This document shows, one piece after another, positions 50,197-61,400 of a stretch of 64,000 nucleotides of DNA. Below the pieces are notes generated by a model that was given only the letters and a program-made list of their open reading frames with translations, was not told the origin of the DNA and searched no databases. A program made the position numbers and the translations under genes. Source of the stretch: Bathymodiolus brooksi (lineage: Eukaryota; Mollusca; Bivalvia; Mytilida; Modiolidae). The stretch is from NCBI GenBank assembly GCA_963680875.1, contig OY804589.1, positions 1,364,001 to 1,428,000 of the forward strand. The letters are read 5' to 3'. How positions within the stretch are numbered: position 1 is the stretch's first letter; each line of letters opens with the position of its first letter.

Positions 50197-52965
50197 ATAA
50201 TTAATTCATTGTCTGTTGTTGTATCTTGACCCTTTTACTTCCTTGTCTGTTGTTGTATCTTGACCATTTCAATTCCTTGTCTGTTGTTGTATCTTGACCA
50301 TTTCAATTCCTTGTCTGTTGCTGTATCTTGACCATTTTAATTCCTTATCTGTTGTTGTATCTTGACCATTTTAATTCCTTGTCTAATGTTGTATCTTGAC
50401 CATTTCAATTCCTTGTCTGTTGTCGTATCTTGACCATTTTAATTCTTTGTCTGTTGTTGTATCTTGACCATGCTAATTCATTTTTCTGTTGTTGTATATT
50501 GACCATTTTAATTCTTTGTCTGTTGTTGTATCTTGACCATTTTAATTCTTTGTCTGTTGTTGTATCTTGACCATTTTACTTCCTTGTCTGTTGTTGTATC
50601 TTGACCATTTTAATACCTTGTCTGTTGTTGTATCTTTACCATTTCAATTCATTGTCTGTTGTTGTATCTTGACCATTTCAATTCATTGTCTGTTGTTGTA
50701 TCTTGACCATGTTAATTCATTGTCTGTTGTTGTATCTTGACCATTTTAATTCCTTGTCTGTTGTTGTATCTTGACCATGTTAATTCATTGTCTGTTGTTG
50801 TATCTTGACCATTTTAATTCTTTGTCTGTTGTTGTATCTTGACCATTTTACTTCCTTGTCTGTTGTTGTATCTTGACCATTTTAATTCCTTGTCTGTTGT
50901 TGTATCTTGACCATTTTAATTCATTGTCTGTTGTTGTATCTTGACCATTTCAATTCATTGTCTGTTGTTGTATCTTGACCATGTTAATTCATTGTCTGTT
51001 GTTGTATCTTGACCATGTTAATTCAATGTCTGTTGTTGTATATTGACCATTTTAATTCTTTGTCTGTTGTTGTATCTTGACCATTTTAATTCTTTGTCTG
51101 TTGTTGTATCTTGACCATTTTACTTCCTTTTCTGTTGTTGTATCTTGACCATTTTAATTCATTGTCTGTTGTTGTATCTTGACCATTTCAATGCATTGTC
51201 TGTTGTTGTATCTTGACCATGTTAATTCATTGTCTGTTGTTGTATCTTGACCATTTTAATTCCTTGTCTGTTGTTGTATCTTGACCATGTTAATTCATTG
51301 TCTGTTGTTGTATCTTGACCATTTTAATTCCTTGTCTGTTGTTGTATCTTGACCATTTTACTTCCTTGTCTGTTGTCGTATCTTGACCATTTTAATTCTT
51401 TGTCTGTTGTTGTATCTTGACCATGTTAATTCATTTTTCTGTTGTTGTATATTGACCATTTTAATTCTTTGTCTGTTGTTGTATCTTGACCATTTTGATC
51501 CTTTGTCTATTGTTGTATCTTGACCATTTTACTTCCTTGTCTGTTGTTGTATCTTGACCATTTTATTTCCTTGTCTGTTGTTGTATCTTGACCATTTTAA
51601 TTCATTGTCTGTTGTTGTATCTTGACCATGTTAATTCATTGTCTGTTGTTGTATCTTGACCATTTTAATTCCTTGTCTGTTGTTGTATCTTGACCATGTT
51701 AATTCATTGTCTGTTGATGTATCATGACCATTTTAATTCCTTGTCTGTTGTTGTATCTTGACCATTTTACTTCCTTGTCTGTTGTTGTATCTTGACCATT
51801 TTAATTCATTGTCTGTTGTTGTATCTTGACCATATTAATTCATTGTCTGTTGTTGTATCTTGACCATTTTAATTCCTTGTCTGTTGTTGTATCTTGACCA
51901 TGTTAATTCATTGTCTGTTGTTGTATCTTGACCATTTTAATTCCTTGTCTGTTGTTGTATCTTGACCATGTTAATTCATTGTCTGTTGATGTATCATGAC
52001 CATTTTAATTCCTTGTCTGTTGTTGTATCTTGACCATTTTACTTCCTTGTCTGTTGTTGTATCTTGACCATTTTAATTCATTGTCTGTTGTTGTATCTTG
52101 ACCATATTAATTCATTGTCTGTTGTTGTATCTTGACCATTTTAATTCCTTGTCTGTTGTTGTATCTTGACCATTTTAATTCCTTGTCTGTTGTTGTATCT
52201 TGATCATGTTAATTCCTTGTCTGTTGTTGTATCTTGACCATGTTAATTCTTTGTCTGTTGTTGTATCTTGACCATTTCAATTCCTTGTCTGTTGTTGTAT
52301 CTTGATCATTTTAATGTATTGTCTGTTGTTGTATCTTGACCGTTTTAATTCATTGTCTGTTGTTGTATCTTGACCATGTTAATTCATCGTCTGTTGTTGT
52401 ATCTTGACCATTTTACTTCCTTGTCTGTTGTTGTATCTTGACCATTTCAATTCAATGTCTGTTGTTGTATCTTGACCATGTTAATTCATTGTCTGTTGTT
52501 GTATCTTGACCATTTCAATTCCTTGTTTGTCTGTTGTTGTATCTTGACCATGTTAATTCATTGTCTGTTGTCGTATCTTGACCATGCTAATTCCTTGTCT
52601 GTTGTTGTATCTTGACCATGTTAATTCCTTGTCTGTTGTCGTATCTTGACCATTTTACTTCCTTGTCTGTTGTTGTATCTTGACCATGTTAATTCATTGT
52701 CTGTTGTTGTATCTTGACCATTTCAATTCCTTGTCTGTTGTTGTATCTTGACCATTTTAATTCCTTGTCTGTTGTTGTATCTTGATCATGTTAATTCCTT
52801 GTCTGTTGTTGTATCTTGAGCATGTTAATTCTTTGTCTGTTGTTGTATCTTGACCATTTCAATTCCTTCCCTGTTGTCGTATCTTGACCATTTTAATTCT
52901 TTGTCTGTTGTTGTATCTTGACCATTTTAATTCTTTGTCTGTTGTTGTATCTTGACCATTGACCA
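50197..52965. repeat. 34-bp tandem array, about 81 units
   Basis: Unit length 34 bp (TTGTCTG at 50890 and 50924); core TTGTCTGTTGTTGTATCTTG then ACCATTTTAATTC. Variants: CATTTTAATT, CATGTTAATT, CATTTCAATT and CATTTTACTT, each followed by CCTTG, CATTG or CTTTG. Blocks of units recur, for instance around CTGTTGATGTATCATG at about 51713 and 51989. No open frame is maintained. Confidence 0.98.
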
Positions 52966-53088
52966 GTTTGTTTTATCAAAGGGGACATAACTCAGTTAAA
53001 TTATTATGTTGTACAGCCTGGTGAATGCAGTGTAACCAATTATAATACCTGTTTCAAAATTGATTTGCAATAACTTTTGATACAAAGC

Positions 53089-53500
53089 TACTAACACGCC
53101 CTGTTTGTCAAATATTGATACACTTTTATACAAAATTAACACACCCTTAACCTCACATATTGATACACCTTGATGCAATGCCTCTAACACACCTTAAACG
53201 TCAAATAGTGATACACTTTTGATACAACACCTTAAACGTCAAATATTGATACACTTTTGATACAACACCTTAAACGTCAAATATTGATACACTTTTGATA
53301 CAACACCTTAAACGTCAAATATTGATACACTTTTGATACAACACATTAAACGTCAAATATTGATGCACTTTTGATACAACACTTTAAGCGTCAAATATTG
53401 ATACACTTTTGATACAACACCTTAAGCTTCAACTAATGATACACTTTTGATACAACACCTTAAACGTCAAATATTGATACACTTTGATACAGCACTTTGT
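53089..53500. repeat. 38-bp array with an older 45-49-bp left edge
   Basis: From about 53221 the unit is 38 bp (GATACAACACCTTAAACGTC at 53221 and 53259). To the left, units are longer and diverged; the one ending near 53218 is about 49 bp and carries GCCTCTAACA, which the 38-bp unit lacks. The homogeneous part looks like amplification of a deletion derivative. Confidence 0.88.
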
Positions 53501-53806
53501 ACATGGCCTGCTCGGTAAATGTTGTTACACATTTATGTGGAAAATTCATTGGAAAGATAAGAAGTACCGTTCTACAATGGTATTTCCGTATTTTATAACA
53601 ATATTAAATCAATCATATGTCTGTCATGACAAACTAACTAAAGTGTCATCCAGTACATTCTTAAAACAAGATAGCCAGAGGACATTTACAGTTAATAAGT
53701 ACACAAGAGGTTCATAAGAGGTACAGGCCAGAGGATATCTAAAGTTAATAAGTAATCGCAAAACAAGAGATTCATAGGTGGTATAGACCAAAGGACTTGT
53801 AACTAG
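53501..53806. other. Unique sequence with a degenerate internal repeat
   Basis: No gene supported. GCCAGAGGACATTTACAGTT near 53673 and GCCAGAGGATATCTAAAGTT near 53729 mark a diverged repeat of about 55-60 bp. Confidence 0.5.
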
Positions 53807-54036
53807 ATTAACACGACGGGTGCCACTAGTGGAGCAAGAACTGCTTATCCTTCCGGAGCACCTGAGTTCACCCACGGTTTTTAGTGGGGTTCGTGTTACT
53901 CGATATTTAGTTCTATGTGTATGTTTTGTAGATGGCTGTTTGTCCTTTTGTACTTTTACTTTTGGCCATTGTGTTGACTGTTCTTCTTCGATTTACGGAT
54001 TCTGATTACCCTTTTGGTATCTTCAAACTTTTCTTA
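53807..54036 (+). repeat. Dispersed bivalve-type element, copy 2 (most complete)
   Basis: Runs from ACACGACGGGTGCCACTAGT through GGAGCAAGAACTGCTTATCC, CGGTTTTTAGTGGGGTTCGT and GGCCATTGTG to about 54036. It contains, in order, the segment amplified as the 50-bp array (53820-53870) and the segment amplified as the 38-bp array at 55466 (about 53879-53917). Short frames across it are not conserved between copies. Confidence 0.8.
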
Positions 54037-54409
54037 ATTAAAGAAATCATAAATATTTGACATATTTTTAATCAATAAAGATATCGCAGTCCCCTAGTAC
54101 TTTAATTATGAGGATTGGCGTGTTTTCTTAGGTCTAGACAATGATCAATGTGTTGTCACACTTATTGACCTGTGTAACAAGAAAAACATGTTCTACGTTG
54201 GGGTTATATTTTAAAAGTTATGGATAAGTAAGTGTATATAGTACAAACACCTCTATTATATAGATGATATTATTGGGCCTCCAATTATAGATAATTTACA
54301 GCTTTAAATTACATAATTACGTAAGAACTTATCGTAAATGACAAATGAAAGTCATCTTGCTAAAAAAATCAAACATATCATTGTCACCATCAGGAAGAAT
54401 TAATCTTAT
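54037..54409. other. AT-rich unique sequence, no supported feature
   Basis: No credible frame or RNA gene seen. Confidence 0.5.
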
Positions 54410-54715
54410 TTAGACAGACAATGTTGGTGAGGGGAACAAATGAAGGTTGTTTAATGACTCTATATCACGTCAGACAGACATGGTTGTTCCGGGGAACAAA
54501 TGAAGGTTGTTTAATGACTTTATATCACGTCAGACAGACATGGTGTTTGAGGGGAACAAATGAAGGTTGTTTAATGACTCTATATCTTGTCAGACAGACA
54601 TGGTTGTTGAGGGGAACAAACGAAGGTTGTTTAATGACTTTATATCCCGTCAGACAGACATGGTTGTTGAGGGGAACATACGAAGGTTACTTAATGACAT
54701 TATATCTCGTCAGCC
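54410..54715. repeat. 60-bp tandem array, 5 units
   Basis: Five units of exactly 60 bp; core GGGGAACAAATGAAGGTTGT then TTAATGACTCTATATC. The last unit is more divergent. A 105-codon plus-strand frame with a 20-residue repeat crosses it, which the unit length (multiple of 3) explains. Confidence 0.95.
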
Positions 54716-55230
54716 TAGCAACAAAAGATGGTCAATGAAAGGGTTAGGAATTGTAGGATACACTGTTACTCTATATCTCTGTTAGCCTCATCTCTGAATA
54801 GTTAAAAGTGTTGATCCATTTATCCGATTCAACTTGAAATAAAGATTATCACTCTTTCCTGCTTCATTCATTGACAAACAAGAAGTACATGACAGTAAGG
54901 ATATGGTGGAGGAACAGAAAGAGAGATTATTTCTATTTTCCCGCTGTAAACTTGTCATTAATATGTATCAACATTCCCATCACCACCTACATATAGAGTA
55001 TACATCTCTCAGTTGATACAATCATCTTGTGTTACACAGCAGGTTGTACTGCTTACATGGAAGATGCACATAGAACCAATGTACTATTGTTGCCATGACA
55101 ATACTCGTAAGTTGACGGTCGCCGTCTATATCTTGATTAAACAGTACAGAATGTCTGTGTAACAGATTACCATGGTAATATTCCATCCCATCATTTCTTA
55201 CTTAATGATTTATCACCGAATATGAAGAAT
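54716..55230. other. Unique sequence, no supported gene
   Basis: No credible frame seen. Confidence 0.5.
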
Positions 55231-55415
55231 AACTGCTTACCCTTCCGGAGCACATGAGTTCACCCCCGGTTTTTAGTGAGGTTTGTGTTGTTCGATCTTT
55301 TGTTTTCTATGTTGTGTTTTGTACATCAATGTTTGTACATTTCTTTTTGTCATTGTATTGTTTGCCCTTCTTTAATTTGTGGCTTCTCATTACCCTTTGA
55401 CATTTTCAATCTTGG
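55231..55415 (+). repeat. Dispersed bivalve-type element, copy 3
   Basis: AACTGCTTACCCTTCCGGAG through CGGTTTTTAGTGAGGTTTGT and TCTTTTGTTTTCTATGTTG to about 55415, collinear with copy 2. Confidence 0.8.
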
Positions 55416-55418
55416 GAT

Positions 55419-55465
55419 AACACGAGTAGCAAGATGGGTGCCACTAGTTAAACATTACCTCGATT
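55419..55465 (+). repeat. Fragment of a fourth dispersed-element copy leading into an array
   Basis: AACACGAGTAGCAAGATGGG and TGCCACTAGT match the start of copy 2; a short internal deletion then joins CTCGATTTTTAGTAGG, where the 38-bp array begins. Confidence 0.7.
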
Positions 55466-58400
55466 TTTAGTAGGATTTGTGCTGGGCAGTCTTTTCTTTT
55501 CTCTGTAGTAAGATTTGTGCTGGGCAGTCTTTACTTTTCTCTGTGGTAAGATTTGTGCTGGGCAGTCTTTTCTTTTCTCTGTAGTAAGATTTGTGCTGGG
55601 CAGTCTTTACTTTTCTCTGTAGTAAGATTTGTGCTGAGCAGTCTTTACTTTTCTCTGTAGTAGGATTTGTGCTGGGCAGTCTTTACTTTTCTCTGTAGTA
55701 AGATGTGTGCTGAGCAGTCTTTACTTTTCTCTGTAGTAAGATTTGTGCTGGGCAGTCTTTACTTTTCTCTGTAGTAAGATTTGTGCTGGGCAGTCTTTAC
55801 TTTTCTCTGTAGTAGGATTTGTGCTGGGCAGTCTTTACTTTTCTCTGTAGTAGGATTTGTGCTGGGCAGTCTTTACTTTTCTCTGTAGTAGTATTTGTGC
55901 TGGGCAGTCTTTACTTTTCTCTGTAGTAAGATTTGTGCTGGGCAGTCTTTCCTTTTCTCTGTAGTAAGATTTGTGCTGAGCAGTCTTTACTTTTCTCTGT
56001 AGTAAGATTTGTGCTGGGCAGTCTTTACTTTTCTCTGTAGTAAGATTTGTGCTGGGCAGTCTTTATTTTTCTCTGTAGTAAGATTTGTGCTGGGCAGTCT
56101 TTACTTTTCTCTGTAGTAAGATTTGTGCTGGGCAGTCTTTACTTTTCTCTGTAGTAAGATTTGTGCTGGGCAGTCTTTACTTTTCTCTGTAGTAGGATTT
56201 GTACTGGGCAGTCTTTACCTTTCTCTGTAGTAAGATTTGTGCTGGGCAGTCTTTACTTTTCTCTGTAGTAGTATTTGTGCTGGGCAGTCTTTACTTTTCT
56301 CTGTAGTAAGATTTGTGCTGGGCAGTCTTTCCTTTTCTCTGTAGTAAGATTTGTGCTGAGCAGTCTTTACTTTTCTCTGTAGTAAGATTTGTGCTGAGCA
56401 GTCTTTACTTTTCTCTGTAGTAGGATTTGTGCTGGGCAGTCTTTACTTTTCTCTGTAGTAAGATTTGTGCTGGGCAGTCATTACTTTTCTCTGTAGTAAG
56501 ATTTGTGCTGGGCAGTCTTTACTTTTCACTGTAGTAAGATTTGTGCTGAGCAGTCTTTACTTTTCTCTGTAGTAAGATTTGTGCTGGGCAGTCTTTACTT
56601 TTCTCTGTAGTAAGATTTGTGCTGGGCAGTCTTTACTTTTCTCTGTAGTAGGACTTGTGCTGGGCAGTCTTTACTTTTCACTGTAGTAAGATTTGTGCTG
56701 GGCAGTCTTTACTTTTCTCTGTAGTAAGATTTGTGCTGGGCAGTCTTTACCTTTCTCTGTAGTAAGATATGTACTGGGCAGTCTTTACTTTTCTCTGTAG
56801 TAAGATTTGTGCTGGGCAGTCTTTACTTTTCTCTGTAGTAGGATTTGTGCTGGGCAGTCTTTACTTTTCTCTGTAGTAGGATTTGTGCTGGGCAGTCTTT
56901 ACTTTTCTCTGTAGTAAGATTTGTGCTGGGCAGTCTTTACTTTTCTCTGTAGTAGTATTTGTGCTGGGCAGTCTTTACTTTTCTCTGTAGTAGGATTTGT
57001 GCTGGGCAGTCTTTACTTTTCTCTGTAGTACGATTTGTGCTGGGCAGTCTTTACTTTTCTCTGTAGTAGTATTTGTGCTGGGCAGTCTTTACTTTTCTCT
57101 GTAGTAAGATTTGTGCTGGGCAGTCTTTACTTTTCTCTGTAGTAAGATTTGTGCTGGGCAGTCTTTACTTTTCTCTGTAGTAGGATTTGTGCTGGGCAGT
57201 CTTTACTTTTCTCTGTAGTAAGATTTGTGCTGAGCAGTCTTTACTTTTCTCTGTAGTAAGATTTGTGCTGGGCAGTCTTTACTTTTCTCTGTAGTAGTAT
57301 TTGTGCTGGGCAGTCTTTACTTTTCTCTGTAGTAGGATTTGTGCTGGGCAGTCTTTACTTTTCTCTGTAGTAAGATTTGTGCTGAGCATTCTTTACTTTT
57401 CTCTGTAGTAAGATTTGTGCTGGGCAGTCTTTACTTTTCTCTGTAGTAAGATTTGTGCTGAGCAGTCTTTACTTTTCTCTGTAGTAAGATTTGTGCTGGG
57501 CCGTCTTTACTTTTCTCTGTAGTAGGATTTGTGCTGGGCAGTCTTTACTTTTCTCTGTAGTAAGATTTGTGCTGGGCCGTCTTTACTTTTTTCTGTAGTA
57601 GGATTTGTGCTGGGCAGTCTTTACTTTTCTCTGTAGTAGTATTTGTGCTGGGCAGTCTTTACTTTTCTCTGTAGTAGGATTTGTGCTGGGCAGTCTTTAC
57701 TTTTCTCTGTAGTAAGATTTGTGCTGGGCAGTCTTTACTTTTCTCTGTAGTAAGATTTGTGCTGGACAGTCTTTACTTTTCTCTGTAGTAAGATTTGTGC
57801 TGGGCAGTCTTTACTTTTCTCTGTAGTAAGATTTGTGCTGAGCAGTCTTTACTTTTCTCTGTAGTAAGATTTGTGCTGGGCAGTCTTTACTTTTCTCTGT
57901 AGTAAGATTTGTGCTGGGCCGTCTTTACTTTTCTCTGTAGTAGTATTTGTGCTGGGCAGTCTTTACTTTTCTCTGTAGTAAGATTTGTGCTGGGCAGTCT
58001 TTACTTTTCTCTGTAGTAAGATTTGTGCTGAGCAGTCTTTACTTTTCTCTGTAGTAAGATTTGTGCTGGGCCGTCTTTACTTTTCTCTGTAGTAGTATTT
58101 GTGCTGGGCAGTCTTTACTTTTCTCTGTAGTATGATTTGTGCTGGGCAGTCTTTACTTTTCTCTGTAGTAAGATTTGTGCTGGGCAGTCTTTACTTTTCT
58201 CTGTAGTAGGATTTGTGCTGGGCAGTCATTACTTTTCTCTGTAGTAAGATTTGTGCTGGGCAGTCTTTACTTTTCTCTGTAGTAAGATTTGTGCTGAGCA
58301 GTCTTTACTTTTCTCTGTAGTAAGATTTGTGCTGGGCAGTCTTTACTTTTCTCTGTAGTAGGATTTGTGCTGGGCAGTCTTTACTTTTCTCTGTAGTAAG

Positions 58401-61400
58401 ATTTGTGCTGGGCAGTCTTTCCTTTTCTCTGTAGTAAGATTTCTGCTGAGCAGTTTTTACTTTTCTCTGTAGTAAGATTTGTGCTGGGCAGTCTTTACTT
58501 TTCTCTGTAGTATGATTTGTGCTGGGCAGTCATTACTTTTCTCTGTAGTAAGATTTGTGCTGGACAGTCTTTACTTTTCTCTGTAGTAGGATTTGTGCTG
58601 GGCAGTCTTTACTTTTCTCTGTAGTAAGATTTGTGCTGGGCAGTCTTTACTTTTCTCTGTAGTAGGATTTGTGCTGGGCAGTCTTTACTTTTCTCTGTAG
58701 TAGGATTTGTGCTGGGCAGTCTTTACTTTTCTCTGTAGTATGATTTGTGCTGGGCAGTCTTTACTTTTCTCTGTAGTAAGATTTGTGCTGGGCAGTCTTT
58801 ACTTTTGTCTGTAGTAGGATTTGTGCTGGGCAGTCATTACTTTTCTCTGTAGTAAGATTTGTGCTGGGCAGTCTTTACTTTTCTCTGTAGTAAGATTTCT
58901 GCTGAGCAGTCTTTACTTTTCTCTGTAGTAAGATTTGTGCTGGGCAGTCTTTACTTTTCTCTGTAGTAGGATTTGTGCTGGGCAGTCTTTACTTTTCTCT
59001 GTAGTAAGATTTGTGCTGGGCAGTCTTTACTTTTCTCCGTAGTAGTATTTGTGCTGGGCAGTCTTTACTTTTCTCTGTAGTAGGATTTGTGCTGGGCAGT
59101 CTTTACTTTTCTCTGTAGTAAGATTTGTGCTGGGCAGTCTTTCCTTTTCTCTGTAGTAAGATTTATACTGAGCAGTTTTTACTTTTCTCTGTAGTAAGAT
59201 TTGTGCTGGGCAGTCTTTACTTTTCTCTGTAGTAGGATTTGTGCTGGGCAGTCTTTACTTTTCTCTGTAGTAAGATTTGTGCTGGGCAGTCTTTACTTTT
59301 CTCTGTAGTAGGATTTGTGCTAGGCAGTCTTTACTTTTCTCTGTAGTAGAATTTGTGCTGGGCAATCTTTACTTTTCTCTGTAGTAGTATTTGTGCTGGA
59401 CAGTCTTTACTTTTCTCTGTAGTAGTATTTGTGCTGGGCAGTCTTTACTTTTCTCTGTAGTAAGATTTGTACTGGGCAGTCTTTACTTTTCTCTGTAGTA
59501 AGATTTGTGCTGGGCAGTCTTTACTTTTCTCTGTAGTTGGATTTGTACTGGACAGTCTTTTCTTTTCTCTGTAGTAAGATTTGTGCTGGGCAGTCTTTAC
59601 TTTTCTCTGTAGTAGGATTTGTGCTGGGCAGTCTTTACTTTTCTCTGTAGTAAGATTTGTGCTGGGCAGTCTTTACTTTTCTCTGTAGTAGGATTTGTGC
59701 TGGGCAGTCTTTACTTTTCTCTGTAGTAAGATTTGTGCTGAGCAGTCTTTACTTTTCTCTGCAGTAGGATTTGTTTTGGGCAGTCTTTACTTTTCTCTGT
59801 AGTAAGATTTGTTCTGGGCAGTCTTTACTTTTCTCTGTAGTAAGATTTGTGCTGGGCAGTCTTTACTTTTCTCTGTAGTAGGATTTGTGCTGGGCAGTCT
59901 TTTCTTTTCTCTGTAGTAAGATTTGTTCTGGGCAGTCTTTACTTTTCTCTGTAGTAAGATTTGTGCTGGGCAGTCGTTACTTTTCTCTGTAGTAAGATTT
60001 GTACTGGGCAGTCTTTACTTTTCTCTGTAGTAAGATTTGTGCTGGGCAGTCGTTACTTTTCTCTGTAGTAAGATTTGTACTGGGCAGTCTTTACTTTTCT
60101 CTGTAGTAAGATTTGTGCTGAGCAGTCTTTACTTTTCTCTGTAGTAAGATTTGTGCTGGGCAGTCTTTACTTTTCTCTGTAGTAAGATTTGTGCTGAGCA
60201 GTCTTTCCTTTTCTCTGTAGTAAGATTTGTGCTGGGCAGTCTTTACTTTTCATTGTAGTAAGATTTGTGCTGGGCAGTCTTTACTTTTCTCTGTAGTAAG
60301 ATTTGTGCTGTGCAGTCTTTACTTTTCTCTGTAGTAAGATTTGTGCTGGGCAGTCTTTACTTTTCTCTGTAGTAGGATTTGTGCTGGGCAGTCTTTACTT
60401 TTCTCTGTAGTAAGATTTGTGCTGGGCAGTCTTTACTTTTCTCTGTAGTAAGATTTGTGTTGGGCAGTCTTTACTTTTCTCTGTAGTAAGATTTGTGCTG
60501 GGAAGTCTTTACTTTTCTCTGTAGTAGGATTTGTGCTGGGCAGTCTTTACTTTTCTCTGTAGTAAGATTTGTGCTGGGCAGTCTTTACTTTTCTCTGTAG
60601 TAGGATTTGTGCTGGGCAGTCTTTACTTTTCTCTGTAGTAGGATTTGTGCTGGGAAGTCTTTACTTTTCTCTGTAGTAAGATTTGTGCTGGGCAGTCTTT
60701 ACTTTTCTCTGTAGTAAGATTTGTGCTGGGAAGTCTTTACTTTTCTCTGTAGTAGGATTTGTGCTGGGAAGTCTTTACTTTTCTCTGTAGTAGGATTTGT
60801 GCTGGGCAGTCTTTACTTTTCTCTGTAGTAAGATTTGTGCTGGGCAGTCTTTACTTTTCTCTGTAGTAAGATTTGTGCTGGGCAGTCTTTACTTTTCTCT
60901 GTAGTAAGATTTGTGCTGGGCAGTCTTTACTTTTCTCTGTAGTAAGATTTGTGCTGGGCAGTCTTTACTTTTCTGTGTAGTAGGATTTGTGCTGGGCAGT
61001 CTTTACTTTTCGCTGTAGTAGGATTTGTGCTGGGCAGTCCTTACTTTTCTCTGTAGTAGGATTTGTGCTGGGCAGTCTTTACTTTTCTCTGTAGTAGGAT
61101 TTGTGCTGGGCAGTCTTTACTTTTCTCTGTAGTAAGATTTGTGCTGAGCAGTCTTTACTTTTCTCTGTAGTAAGATTTTTGCTGGGCAGTCTTTACTTTT
61201 CTCTGTAGTAGGATTTGTGCTGGGCAGTCTTTACTTTTCTCTGTAGTAAGATTTGTGATGGGCAGTCTTTACTTTTCTCTGTAGTAAGATTTGTGCTGGG
61301 CAGTCTTTACTTTTCTCTGTAGTAGGATTTGTGCTGGGCAGTCTTTACTTTTCTCTGTAGTAGGATTTGTGCTGGGCAGTCTTTACTTTTCTCTGTAGTA

